Assembly: GCA_017620345.1 (NCBI GenBank)
Contig: JAFZQP010000136.1
Location: 1 to 51,352 of the forward strand
Origin: Lachnospiraceae bacterium
Lineage (GTDB): Bacteria; Bacillota_A; Clostridia; Lachnospirales; Lachnospiraceae
Direction: 5' to 3'
DNA length: 51,352 nucleotides
Position 1 is the first letter of the stretch; every line of letters starts with the position of its first letter. A program made the position numbers and the translations under genes. This document shows, piece by piece, positions 26,532 through 34,713 of this stretch. Below the pieces are notes generated by a model, which saw only the letters and a program-made list of their open reading frames with translations, did no database searches and had not been told where the DNA came from.

Positions 26532-27422
26532 TTACTGTTTTGCGCTTTCGGCAAGGGCCGTGATGGCTCCGGCAAGATTTGCCAGATCCGAAGGTACGAT
26601 GACCTTGGTCGCCTGACCGTCAGCCATCTTGGCAACTGCATCAAATGACTGAAGCGTAAGGTATTGCTGTGTCGGATTGGCCTCGTTGATGAGCCTGATA
26701 CCCTCAGCCTTTGCTTTCTGAACCGCAAGAAGGGCTTCCGCCTCACCTTCGGCCTCGCGTATGCGCTGTTCCTTGACGGCTTCGGCACGAAGGATAGCTG
26801 CCTGTTTTTCACCTTCTGCAAGTGTTATCGCCGACTGCTTCTTACCTTCGGCGGTAAGGATCGCTTCACGTTTTTCACGCTCGGCACGCATCTGCTTCTC
26901 CATCGCATCCTGTATGGACTGCGGAGGCATTATGTTCTTGACTTCTACACGACTGACCTTGATCCCCCATTTATCTGTTGCTTCATCAAGTATCACGGTG
27001 ATCTGTGAGTTGATGTCATCACGGCTTGTGAGGGTTTCATCAAGAGTCATGCTGCCGATGATGTTACGAAGCGTTGTAGCCGAGAGATTTTCTATGGCAG
27101 CAATGGGACGTTCAACTCCGTATGTAAAGAGTTTTGCGTCAAACACGGAGAAGAATACGACCGAGTCGACCATCATCGTAACGTTATCCTTTGTTATAAC
27201 GGGCTGGGGCTCGAAATCGGCCACCTGCTCCTTCAGTGACACCTTCTTGACTATCCTGTAGAAAAAGGGCACCTTGAAGTGAAGACCTGCCGCCCATGAA
27301 CTGTAGTATTTGCCGAGAAACTCTACGACCCATGCATTGGCCTGCGGAACTATGCAAATGCATCTTACGCAGAAAATAAAGATCAGCACAAATACGATCA
27401 GTAAAAAGATCAAACCTTCCAT
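26532..27422 (-). CDS. SPFH/Band 7 family protein (slipin/QmcA-like)
   Basis: A 296-residue membrane-anchored scaffold protein. One N-terminal helix (about 4-24) is followed by the Band 7 domain (IVPQANAWVVEFLGKY, then FFYRIVKKVSLKEQ) and a long Ala/Glu/Lys coiled coil (about 175-240: AEREKREAILTAEGKKQ, AEGEAEALLAVQKAKAEG). Family members assemble into large rings that organise membrane microdomains and membrane proteases. GGAAGGAG and an extended -10 (TGATATAAT on the minus strand, 27462-27470) support the start and promoter. The gene is divergent from the lipid kinase gene at 27533 and is followed by the small membrane protein in one operon. Confidence 0.93.
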   Translation of the reverse strand: MEGLIFLLIVFVLIFIFCVRCICIVPQANAWVVEFLGKYYSSWAAGLHFKVPFFYRIVKKVSLKEQVADFEPQPVITKDNVTMMVDSVVFFSVFDAKLFTYGVERPIAAIENLSATTLRNIIGSMTLDETLTSRDDINSQITVILDEATDKWGIKVSRVEVKNIMPPQSIQDAMEKQMRAEREKREAILTAEGKKQSAITLAEGEKQAAILRAEAVKEQRIREAEGEAEALLAVQKAKAEGIRLINEANPTQQYLTLQSFDAVAKMADGQATKVIVPSDLANLAGAITALAESAKQ

Positions 27423-27493
27423 ATCAATACTCCTTCCCGGAAATATTTCATTTCCACGGGTATTATATCACAATCTGACAAAGTCTCACATTA

Positions 27494-27522
27494 TTGTTTT
27501 TGCATGCCTTGTGTGCTAAAAT
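27494..27522 (+). promoter_or_regulatory. Promoter giving a near-leaderless lipid-kinase mRNA
   Basis: TTGTTT (27494-27499) and TAAAAT (27517-27522) are 17 bases apart, and TGC before the hexamer makes an extended -10. The predicted start is within four bases of the ATG at 27533, and there is no ribosome binding site. Confidence 0.65.
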
Positions 27523-27532
27523 TCTGATTGTT

Positions 27533-28414
27533 ATGAAGGATCTTCTGTTCATATATAATCCCAAGGCGGGTAAGGGAAGTATAGGCACTCACCTTGGTGA
27601 TATAATAGATATTTTTTCCGAGGCCGGTTACAGGATTACGGTCTATCCAACGCGCTGCCGCGGTGACGGAGAAGTGATCGCCAGACAGTGGGGGAGCGGC
27701 TTTGACAGGATAGTATGTGCGGGCGGTGACGGAACACTTGATGAGATAGTGACCGGAGTGATGGCCTCCGGAGTGAAGGTACCGATCGGGTATCTTCCTA
27801 CAGGATCGACCAATGATTTTGCCAGGAGCATAGGAATACCGAAGAGCATCAGAAGAGCGGCACGGACTGCTGTTTCGAACGATCTGTTCAAATGCGATCT
27901 GGGGAGGTTCAATTCAAGATATTTCGTATATGTTGCGGCATTCGGACTGTTCACGGATGTGACATATGAGACGGATCAGAATATGAAGAACATATTCGGA
28001 TATACGGCGTATCTTGCCGAGGCGGTAAAAAGACTTCCGACGGTCAGATCTATACCTCTTCGCATAACATATGACGGCAATGTCATTTCGGACAGTTTTC
28101 TTGTCGGACTTGTTACCAATTCCGATTCGGTTGGGGGGATAAAGGGGATAACGGGACCGGATGTCAAACTTGATGACGGAGTGTTCGAGGTGCTTCTCGT
28201 GCGCGCACCCGATAATCTGCTTGAACTAAACCTTATACCGCCGGCTATTCTCGACCGGAGGATCAGGTCGGATAATGTGATATCATTCAGATGTTCAAAC
28301 ATGACGATCGAATCGGACGAGCCGATCTCATGGACGCTCGACGGTGAATTCGGCGGGCAGGTGGACAGGGCTGTTATCGAGAACATGCATGAGGCAGTGG
28401 AGTTCGTTGTATGA
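27533..28414 (+). CDS. YegS/BmrU/DagK-type lipid kinase
   Basis: A 293-residue cytosolic or membrane-associated kinase of the diacylglycerol-kinase catalytic family. The N-terminal IYNPKAGKG and the nucleotide-binding GGDGT at 64-68 are intact, followed by PTGSTNDFARS. The C-terminal beta-rich domain carries LDDGVFEVLLVR and the TLDGE motif. I start it at the ATG 27533, not the upstream frame opening at 27494, because protein similarity begins there and the predicted -10 box lies inside the extension. It overlaps the patatin gene by four bases, so a lipid kinase and a lipase are made together. This pairing suggests turnover of diacylglycerol or other membrane lipids. Confidence 0.92.
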   Translation: MKDLLFIYNPKAGKGSIGTHLGDIIDIFSEAGYRITVYPTRCRGDGEVIARQWGSGFDRIVCAGGDGTLDEIVTGVMASGVKVPIGYLPTGSTNDFARSIGIPKSIRRAARTAVSNDLFKCDLGRFNSRYFVYVAAFGLFTDVTYETDQNMKNIFGYTAYLAEAVKRLPTVRSIPLRITYDGNVISDSFLVGLVTNSDSVGGIKGITGPDVKLDDGVFEVLLVRAPDNLLELNLIPPAILDRRIRSDNVISFRCSNMTIESDEPISWTLDGEFGGQVDRAVIENMHEAVEFVV

Positions 28415-29256
28415 CGGGACTGGTTCTTGAAGGCGGTGCGATGCGCGGTCTGTTTTCCGCAGGCGTACTTGATGTCTTCATGGAAAACGGAATAAAGTTT
28501 GATAATGTCATCGGTGTCAGCGCCGGAGCCTGTTTCGGATGTAATTACGTTTCCGGACAGATCGGAAGAGCGATACGTTACAATATGAAATATGCGAAGG
28601 ACAAGAGATACTGCAGCGTTTCTTCGCTCATAAAAACCGGGGACATATTCGGAGCCGAGTTTTGCTATCATACTCTCCCTATGGAACTCGACAGGTTTGA
28701 TGAGGCTGCATTTATCGAGTCTGGCATACCGTTCTATCTCGTGGTGACTGATGTTGAAACGGGAGAGGCGGGATATCATAAGATGGAAGATGCATCGCAT
28801 ACCGAGATGGAATGGATGAGAGCCAGTTCGTCGATGCCGCTCGTATCCAATATCGTCAATATAGACGGCGGTAAATATCTTGACGGTGGTGTATCTGATT
28901 CGATACCGCTGCGTGCATCCGAGGCGCTCGGCTGTGACAGGAACGTTACCATACTTACGAAGCCGAGGGGATACAGAAAAAGTTATGACAGGACGATCCC
29001 GCTCATGAAGTTGAAATACAGGGATCATCCGAATCTCATCCGTGCGATGAAGATACGGCATATAGCATATAATGAACAGTTTGAATACTGCCTGCGCCAG
29101 GAAAAGTCCGGCAGTAACTTCGTGATCTGTCCAAAGTCGCCCCTTCCGATCGGGCATATATGTCACGATCCGCTTTTGATGCGGGAGACATATGAACTGG
29201 GCAGGAGCGAGGCAAACGAACTGATGCCGGGGTTACTCAGGTTTATGGGGTTATGA
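28411..29256 (+). CDS. Patatin-like phospholipase
   Basis: A 281-residue patatin-family acyl hydrolase. The oxyanion loop GGAMRGLFSAGVLD is at 8-21, the serine elbow GVSAG at 35-39 with Ser37, and the catalytic Asp158 is in LDGGVSDSIP. Such enzymes use a Ser-Asp dyad to release fatty acids from phospholipids. There is no signal peptide, so it acts inside the cell. It overlaps the lipid kinase gene by four bases. Fatty acids released here could reach the DegV-type fatty-acid carriers also encoded in the window, which is an inference. Confidence 0.93.
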   Translation: MTGLVLEGGAMRGLFSAGVLDVFMENGIKFDNVIGVSAGACFGCNYVSGQIGRAIRYNMKYAKDKRYCSVSSLIKTGDIFGAEFCYHTLPMELDRFDEAAFIESGIPFYLVVTDVETGEAGYHKMEDASHTEMEWMRASSSMPLVSNIVNIDGGKYLDGGVSDSIPLRASEALGCDRNVTILTKPRGYRKSYDRTIPLMKLKYRDHPNLIRAMKIRHIAYNEQFEYCLRQEKSGSNFVICPKSPLPIGHICHDPLLMRETYELGRSEANELMPGLLRFMGL

Positions 29257-29280
29257 CCGAATAACAGGGTGGAGACAGGT

Positions 29281-31116
29281 ATGAAAAATATCGCTTTTTT
29301 TATCGGGGAACTGCAACTTGATACACAGCGTAAGGTCCTGGAGGGGATCTGGGAAGCGGCGAAGGAAGACGGTAACAATATCATCGTCTATTGCCTGACG
29401 CTTGCTGTAGATGACGCTTTTAACAACGGCGAATCGTATGCGGCGCTCCATGATGATTTTTCCGTATATGACGGATTCATCATCTATGCGGAGAGCATAT
29501 ACTCGCCGAGGATCAGACAGCTTCTGATATCCAAGATACTTGAACAGAAAAAACCATGTGCATCAATAGATTATCCGATATCCGGAATGATCAATGTCAG
29601 CAGCGATAACGAATCCGCGATGCGCACTCTTTCAAGGCATCTGATCATCGACCATGGTGTCAAAACGGTCAACTTCATCGGAGGACCTGAGGATTCCATC
29701 GATGCGGTAATAAGGAAGAGGGTATTTGAAGAGGAACTGGCAAAGGCCGGTCTGGAGCTTGCCAAAGAACGTTATTACGCCGGCGATTATTACGCAAGGA
29801 GCGGAAGAGCCGCAGTCAGGTATTACGAGAGCAAAGGACTTCTTGAAGCGGATGCATACGTGTGCGCCAACGACCAGATGGCTCTCGGCGCTTTCTATGC
29901 GCTGTCGGACCGCGGGATCAAGGTTCCCGAAGATACGCTCATGTCGGGATATGACAACATATTTGAAGCGGCAAATCATTATCCGAGGATCACGACCGTG
30001 TCACGTTTTGAAAAGAAGTTCGGAGAGGCGGCCTACAGAAACGTCATCCGGGCGATAGAAGGAAAGGAGTACGAATCCGATCCGGTGGTCGATTCCCAGC
30101 CTGTTTATGCTGAAAGCTGCGGGTGCGATGCTGTGCGTCCCGTCAACCACAGGATAGTGGTCAATCAGTATTCAAGGAACAAGCTTCGTGAAGCAAGATA
30201 TGCCGAGATGATAAGCGAACTGACCGTTGAACTGACAAATGCCAGATCGACCGAGGATGTGTGCAGATCGCTCGAAAAACGCATATTGGAACTCGGAGGG
30301 GATGCCTTTGTCATGTACATAGCAGATGATGAGGATGAAAACGTATCTGCCGACAGTATAGCCGGGATCATGTATTATAAAGGACGTATCGAAATGCTGA
30401 CCAAGCGCAAGATGGCAGGGAGGCATCTGAGGTTCGATACGGATTCCGCAGGCGATCTGTATGTATTGTATTCGCTCCACTACAGCGAGCATTTTTACGG
30501 AGTCGTAAATATACGTAACTCCACAATGCCGCTTTTCTCCGAATTCTACAGGGTGCTCATGATGACGCTGTCGACCATTATGGAGCAGATCAATAATGTT
30601 GCGAAGATGCAGAAGATGATCAAGACACTTGATGAAATGTGGGTGTTCGATCCGATGACGCATGTATATAACCGTGCCGGATTTTTCAAGTTTGCCGAAA
30701 AGATCACTCTGGAGGCAAGGGCGACAAGGAAAGATATGTTCTTCATCTTCCTCGATCTTGACGGACTCAAGAAGGTAAATGACGGACTCGGCCATGAAAC
30801 CGGCGACAGGATGATCTGTGATATGGCAGATGTCCTGCGCAAGACAAGGAACAAAGAGGAACTCCTCATGAGATACGGCGGGGATGAGTTCGTGGTGTTC
30901 GGTCTGGGAAAATCATCCGCACAGGTCGAAGATGATATCGAACGTATACGTAAGGCGATGGCCGAGATATCACAGACCGGAGGAAGGCCGTATAAGCTTG
31001 ATGCGAGCATAGGCTACAATATCGTTCCTTATGATAATGAAAGGCCGCTCAGCACACTTATCGAGCTGGCAGATCAGGAAATGTACAAGGAAAAAAGAGA
31101 AAAACATAAGAGGTGA
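29281..31116 (+). CDS. Diguanylate cyclase with LacI/periplasmic-binding-protein-like sensor
   Basis: A 611-residue protein. Residues 1 to about 285 match the LacI/GalR sugar-binding fold (FIGELQLDTQRKVLEGIWEA, VSSDNESAMRTLSRHLI, VCANDQMALGAFYALSDRGI, SGYDN). There is no helix-turn-helix before it and no signal peptide or membrane helix, so this sensor is cytosolic. A middle region of about 320-455 resembles a GAF-like linker. The C-terminal GGDEF domain has intact GGDEF at 533-537. It should make c-di-GMP in response to a small intracellular ligand. I use the ATG at 29281 with GGTGGAG upstream; an in-frame GTG lies four codons earlier. It ends at a terminator shared with a convergent gene. 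Confidence 0.9.
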   Translation: MKNIAFFIGELQLDTQRKVLEGIWEAAKEDGNNIIVYCLTLAVDDAFNNGESYAALHDDFSVYDGFIIYAESIYSPRIRQLLISKILEQKKPCASIDYPISGMINVSSDNESAMRTLSRHLIIDHGVKTVNFIGGPEDSIDAVIRKRVFEEELAKAGLELAKERYYAGDYYARSGRAAVRYYESKGLLEADAYVCANDQMALGAFYALSDRGIKVPEDTLMSGYDNIFEAANHYPRITTVSRFEKKFGEAAYRNVIRAIEGKEYESDPVVDSQPVYAESCGCDAVRPVNHRIVVNQYSRNKLREARYAEMISELTVELTNARSTEDVCRSLEKRILELGGDAFVMYIADDEDENVSADSIAGIMYYKGRIEMLTKRKMAGRHLRFDTDSAGDLYVLYSLHYSEHFYGVVNIRNSTMPLFSEFYRVLMMTLSTIMEQINNVAKMQKMIKTLDEMWVFDPMTHVYNRAGFFKFAEKITLEARATRKDMFFIFLDLDGLKKVNDGLGHETGDRMICDMADVLRKTRNKEELLMRYGGDEFVVFGLGKSSAQVEDDIERIRKAMAEISQTGGRPYKLDASIGYNIVPYDNERPLSTLIELADQEMYKEKREKHKR

Positions 31117-31132
31117 GCGATCACCTCTTTTT
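31108..31132. terminator. Bidirectional terminator between convergent genes
   Basis: A perfect 9-bp stem (31108-31116 with 31121-31129) with loop GCGA is followed by T on the plus strand; on the minus strand the tract is weaker. It includes the stop codon of the diguanylate cyclase gene and the end of the convergent DUF1836 gene. Confidence 0.85.
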
Positions 31133-31729
31133 CAGTTCTATACTTCCGCCGTTTGTAATATCCTTGCCGTTAAGGAGCAGCAGTTTTTCGGCAAGGAGTC
31201 TTGAAAAACCCGCAGCGATCGTACACATTATTATCAGATCTTCCGTATCCTCTGCAGACTCATCGGGATTGTCAGCATGGTCGAGTATAGGGCCTGCGAT
31301 AAGGCGTATCTGATTGAGAAAATACTGTTTTGTCGATCTGTGTTTTTCGGAATACCTGCCGTATATACGTTCAACTTCATCGACGGGTATGTTCATCGGG
31401 ATGATCGAAGTTACAACAGCGATCGGCAGTATCTGTTTCATTGTACATATCATCACGAGATATGCGATATGCTCCCGGTAGTATTTCTTTTTAACGGGCT
31501 CGGGCATTATCCGGGTCCTTACGTAGTTGTTGATCGTAGCAGCTGTGATTATCTGTTCGTCCTTGAGCTCGGGAGGCAGATAATCGAGATATTCCTTAAG
31601 CAGTATTATGACCTGTTCCATGTACAGGCCGATATTGGGTATCTCATTCCAGGAGGGAAGTTCGAATTCTTCGAGATATTTTTCCCACCGGCGAAGCTTG
31701 CCGGCAACAAGGTCCTTATCGAAATTCAT
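31121..31729 (-). CDS. DUF1836 domain protein
   Basis: A 202-residue soluble protein of the DUF1836 family, common in Firmicutes and of unknown function. Typical segments are LPSWNEIPNIGLYMEQVIILL near the start and ITAATINNYVRTRIMPEP, which looks like a MerR-like helix-turn-helix. DNA binding is therefore possible. GGAG precedes the ATG, and an extended -10 TGCTATAAT lies upstream on the minus strand. It is convergent with the diguanylate cyclase gene and divergent from the DegV gene, so it may regulate the latter, but nothing in the sequence proves this. Confidence 0.8.
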   Translation of the reverse strand: MNFDKDLVAGKLRRWEKYLEEFELPSWNEIPNIGLYMEQVIILLKEYLDYLPPELKDEQIITAATINNYVRTRIMPEPVKKKYYREHIAYLVMICTMKQILPIAVVTSIIPMNIPVDEVERIYGRYSEKHRSTKQYFLNQIRLIAGPILDHADNPDESAEDTEDLIIMCTIAAGFSRLLAEKLLLLNGKDITNGGSIELKKR

Positions 31730-31800
31730 GACGGTCTCCTTTTGATCATGTTGATGACATTATAGCATCTGGATAACGAGATTTCACCACTTTTTTGCTA

Positions 31801-31912
31801 TTGACATAGTTACATGCACTTGGTAATCTAATATTGTATATCAGATAATATAGTCTACTATATGAGTTGCTTAAAACGCCCTGCACAGTGAAACTGTCAG
31901 GTGTTAAGGAGG
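31801..31912 (+). promoter_or_regulatory. Promoter and structured leader of the DegV gene
   Basis: TTGACA (31801-31806) and TAATCT (31824-31829) are 17 bases apart. The leader of about 80 bases ends in a hairpin (31880-31901; CCTG/CAGG and ACAGT/ACTGT with one bulged C) just before AAGGAGG. The hairpin could modulate ribosome access. Confidence 0.6.
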
Positions 31913-31916
31913 AAAT

Positions 31917-32780
31917 ATGAGTGATTATGTGATCATGTCGGATACCGGATGCGATATAGAATTTGAGACACTCCGCGACTGGGGAGTGGGGTTCCGCAGA
32001 CTGACTTTTCATTTTGAGGATGGCATCGAGCATGATGAAGGGGAAATGGCCAAAAGCGATTTCTATGCAAGGATGCGTGCGGGTGAAGTCAGCAGGACGA
32101 GTGCCGTCAATTCCGAAAGCTTTAAGGAGCTGTTTGAAGAAGCGCTCCGCGCGGGCAAGGATATACTGTATCTCGGCTTTTCTTCGGGAATATCGGCAAC
32201 ATCCAATTCGGCACAGATGGCTGCAAAGGAACTCCGCGAGATATATACAGACAGAAAACTGATAACGATAGATACTCTTGCCGCATCTGCAGGACAGGGG
32301 CTTATACTGTACCTGGCAGTTGAGAAGAAGAAGGCCGGGGCCGATATCGACGAGAATGCAAAGTACGTACAGGATATGCTGATGAACGTGGCTCACTGGT
32401 TTACCGTTGAAGATCTTGTGTATCTGAAACGTGGCGGCAGAGTCAGTGCAGCGGCAGCGTTTGCAAGCGGCGTGCTAGGTATCAAGCCGGTTCTTCATGT
32501 TGATGATGAAGGACATCTTATCAACATGATGAAAGTCAGGGGACGTACGCAGTCACTTAAGGCGATAGCGAAGAAATACATGGAGACCGCACAGGATCCC
32601 GCAAACGGAACATATTTCATCTCTCACGGAGACTGCCTTGAAGATGCGAAGGAACTTGAGAGCATGATAATGGCTGAAGGCGGCAACAAGTGCGCGCTCA
32701 TCACACAGATAGGTATGATCATAGGATCTCATGCAGGTCCGGGAACGGTAGCACTGTTCTTCCTTGCAAGCGGAAGATAA
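31917..32780 (+). CDS. DegV family fatty-acid-binding protein
   Basis: A 287-residue DegV/FakB-type protein. These bind one fatty acid in a buried tunnel and in some species present it to a fatty-acid kinase. The family motifs are all present: SDTGCD near the start, TSAVNSESF, GFSSGISATSNSA, KRGGRVSAAAAF and GSHAGPGTVALFF with His272. AAGGAGG precedes the ATG. It has its own promoter and is convergent with the MATE gene at 32790. It contrasts with the DegV domain fused to the kinase at 22303, which lacks the matching His and GGR loop. Confidence 0.93.
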   Translation: MSDYVIMSDTGCDIEFETLRDWGVGFRRLTFHFEDGIEHDEGEMAKSDFYARMRAGEVSRTSAVNSESFKELFEEALRAGKDILYLGFSSGISATSNSAQMAAKELREIYTDRKLITIDTLAASAGQGLILYLAVEKKKAGADIDENAKYVQDMLMNVAHWFTVEDLVYLKRGGRVSAAAAFASGVLGIKPVLHVDDEGHLINMMKVRGRTQSLKAIAKKYMETAQDPANGTYFISHGDCLEDAKELESMIMAEGGNKCALITQIGMIIGSHAGPGTVALFFLASGR

Positions 32781-32789
32781 GTACAGTCA

Positions 32790-34160
32790 TCACTCGGGAA
32801 GGTCTTCTGCAGGAGTGATCTTAAAGAACCATCGTGCCATGAATACGGCAGGGATGACGGACAGTATGTACGACAGAGGCTGAGCCTCCTGTACACCGTA
32901 AAGCCCGCGAAAGTATGGCAGAATGATAAGAATAGGAATAAAGAGTAAGCCCCCGCGCAGTGCCGATAAAACTGCAGCGGGGATTTTTTTACCGCTGGAC
33001 TGCATCAGCATCTCGGTGACCATCACTATCGGAAGAAATATCTGGGCTATACACTGGAGACGAAGAGCGCGTGTACCTATTGCTATCACGTCGGGATCAT
33101 CGCGAAATATCCGAATCAGACTGCCGGAAAAGAGCATTGCAAAAACGGTCAGTACAGCCAGTACGATCAGTGAGAGTATGAGTGTGAAACGGTATGCCGC
33201 ACGCTGCCGGGCAAATTTTCCCGCCCCGTAGTTAAATGCGCATACGGGCTGGAATCCCTGACCTATACCGAGTGCTATAGCGAACAGGAAAAATGCTATC
33301 CTTGTAACGATCGTCATGGCTGATACGCCGGCATCCCCCGCAAACTGAGCAGCCTTAAAGTTGACGAGTATCGTGGCCAGGCTTCCGAGCCCCTGACGGA
33401 GCAGTGAAGGAAATCCGAGTTCAACTATCTCAAGCAGCAGTCCGCTCTTTACGGAAATGTTTGCTATAGAAAGCTTTGTCTGAGTCCTTCCCGACAGGAA
33501 CATATACAACAGGATCGAAAAACCAATCACCTGGGATATCGCTGTCGAAAGCCCCGCGCCGGCTATCCCCATTTTCATTCCGAATATGAACAGCGCGTCG
33601 CCGCCGATGTTGAGTATACCGCCTGACAGAAGCCCTATCATACCGAGCTTGGCCCGGCCTTCGTATCTGAGCATGTTATTAAGTGTGAAGCTTGATGCGC
33701 AGAACGGTGAAACAAACATGATATATTTAAGATAAGCCTTTGCATATGGTGCAATGGTAGGCGTGCTTCCGAGCATCGAGATCAGACCGTCTTCGAATGT
33801 GAACCCGAGGATGGCTATGACGATCCCACAGATAAATGATGCAAAAAAACCTGTTGATGCCGCAAGATCCGCCGCACGCGGATCCCTGGCTCCGAGCTTT
33901 CTTGACAGAAGGCTTCCCGCACCCTGTCCGAACATGAAGCCGAAAGCCTGCAGTATCGACATGAAACCGAACACGACTCCGACTGCTCCGCTCGCGGATG
34001 TTCCGAGTGTCCCGACAAACGCAGTGTCAACGAGGTTGTAGATAACGGTTACCATCATGCTCAGTATCGTCGGGACCGCAAGACGCAGTACCAGCTTCTG
34101 AACGGGAACCTGTGTCATTTTATTGTATTGTATCATTGCATGATCCATTGAATCGCTCAT
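32790..34160 (-). CDS. MATE family efflux transporter
   Basis: A 456-residue, 12-helix MATE transporter (LVLRLAVPTILSMMVTVIYN, VDTAFVGTLG, GQGFQPVCAFNYGAG), expected to export cationic compounds using Na+ or H+. I start it at 34160 although the frame is open to 34430. The longer form would overlap the NUDIX gene on the other strand, and MATE similarity begins only after the 34160 start. An extended -10 (TGGTATAAT on the minus strand) ends seven bases before this ATG, implying a leaderless mRNA. Unlike the MATE protein at 7968 it carries no extra domain. Confidence 0.9.
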   Translation of the reverse strand: MSDSMDHAMIQYNKMTQVPVQKLVLRLAVPTILSMMVTVIYNLVDTAFVGTLGTSASGAVGVVFGFMSILQAFGFMFGQGAGSLLSRKLGARDPRAADLAASTGFFASFICGIVIAILGFTFEDGLISMLGSTPTIAPYAKAYLKYIMFVSPFCASSFTLNNMLRYEGRAKLGMIGLLSGGILNIGGDALFIFGMKMGIAGAGLSTAISQVIGFSILLYMFLSGRTQTKLSIANISVKSGLLLEIVELGFPSLLRQGLGSLATILVNFKAAQFAGDAGVSAMTIVTRIAFFLFAIALGIGQGFQPVCAFNYGAGKFARQRAAYRFTLILSLIVLAVLTVFAMLFSGSLIRIFRDDPDVIAIGTRALRLQCIAQIFLPIVMVTEMLMQSSGKKIPAAVLSALRGGLLFIPILIILPYFRGLYGVQEAQPLSYILSVIPAVFMARWFFKITPAEDLPE

Positions 34161-34229
34161 AGAAGTGATTATACCACACGATCGAATATATAAATGCGCT
34201 ATGTGAAAAAAAGGTGTATAATACCGTTT
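34161..34229. promoter_or_regulatory. Back-to-back leaderless promoters of the MATE and NUDIX genes
   Basis: In a 69-base spacer, the minus-strand -10 (ATTATA on the plus strand, 34168-34173) ends seven bases before the MATE ATG, and the plus-strand -10 TATAAT (34217-34222) ends seven bases before the NUDIX ATG. The places where their -35 boxes would fall overlap near 34191-34199. Neither gene has a ribosome binding site. Confidence 0.65.
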
Positions 34230-34694
34230 ATGAATTCGACGCTGTGCTATATCCGCAACAGGAATAACGAGTATCTTCTGATCCATAGGACAAAAAAGGA
34301 AAACGATCTTAACGAGGGCAAATGGATCGGAGTCGGCGGCAAGTTTGAAGAAGGTGAGACTGCCGAAGAGTGTCTGCTGCGTGAAGTATATGAAGAGACC
34401 GGACTTACACTCATCCGGTATCATTTTCACGGCGTGATAAAGTTCATATCAGACAAGTGGGAGAACGAAGACATGTATCTGTTCTCGGCATCGGAATTTA
34501 CCGGAACATGTAAGAGTGACTGCGATGAAGGCGAGCTTGTCTGGGTAGAAAAGGCCAAGGTCTTAACGCTTCCCACGTGGGAGGGAGACAGGTATTTTGT
34601 AGCCCCGCTCCTTGAAGGAAAGGACAGGATAGAAATGCTTGTTGAATATAAAGGTGAAAAGCTCATCCGCTGGGAAGACTTTTCCGACAAATAA
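34230..34694 (+). CDS. NUDIX hydrolase (MutT-like)
   Basis: A 154-residue NUDIX protein, of the group that includes 8-oxo-dGTP and other nucleoside-triphosphate pyrophosphatases. The NUDIX box G-x5-E-x7-REVYEETGL is complete (GKFEEGETAEECLLREVYEE). I start it at ATG 34230; the open frame extends to 34194 but the predicted -10 TATAAT (34217-34222) lies inside that extension. It is the first gene of the transcript that continues into the dlt-like genes 19 bases downstream. A link between its substrate and those genes is not evident. Confidence 0.9.
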   Translation: MNSTLCYIRNRNNEYLLIHRTKKENDLNEGKWIGVGGKFEEGETAEECLLREVYEETGLTLIRYHFHGVIKFISDKWENEDMYLFSASEFTGTCKSDCDEGELVWVEKAKVLTLPTWEGDRYFVAPLLEGKDRIEMLVEYKGEKLIRWEDFSDK

Positions 34695-34713
34695 ACGAAC
34701 AGAGGATAATGGG

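Noticed and set aside
27976..29166. A 396-codon minus-strand open frame
   Set aside because: It lies opposite the lipid kinase and patatin genes, whose motifs are clear; it has no ribosome binding site and an implausible composition.
31746..32396. A 216-codon minus-strand frame
   Set aside because: Antisense to the DegV gene and its promoter; Cys/His/Tyr-rich noise typical of shadow frames.
34161..34430. N-terminal extension of the MATE protein
   Set aside because: It overlaps the NUDIX gene, has no MATE similarity, and a good promoter lies within it just before the 34160 start.
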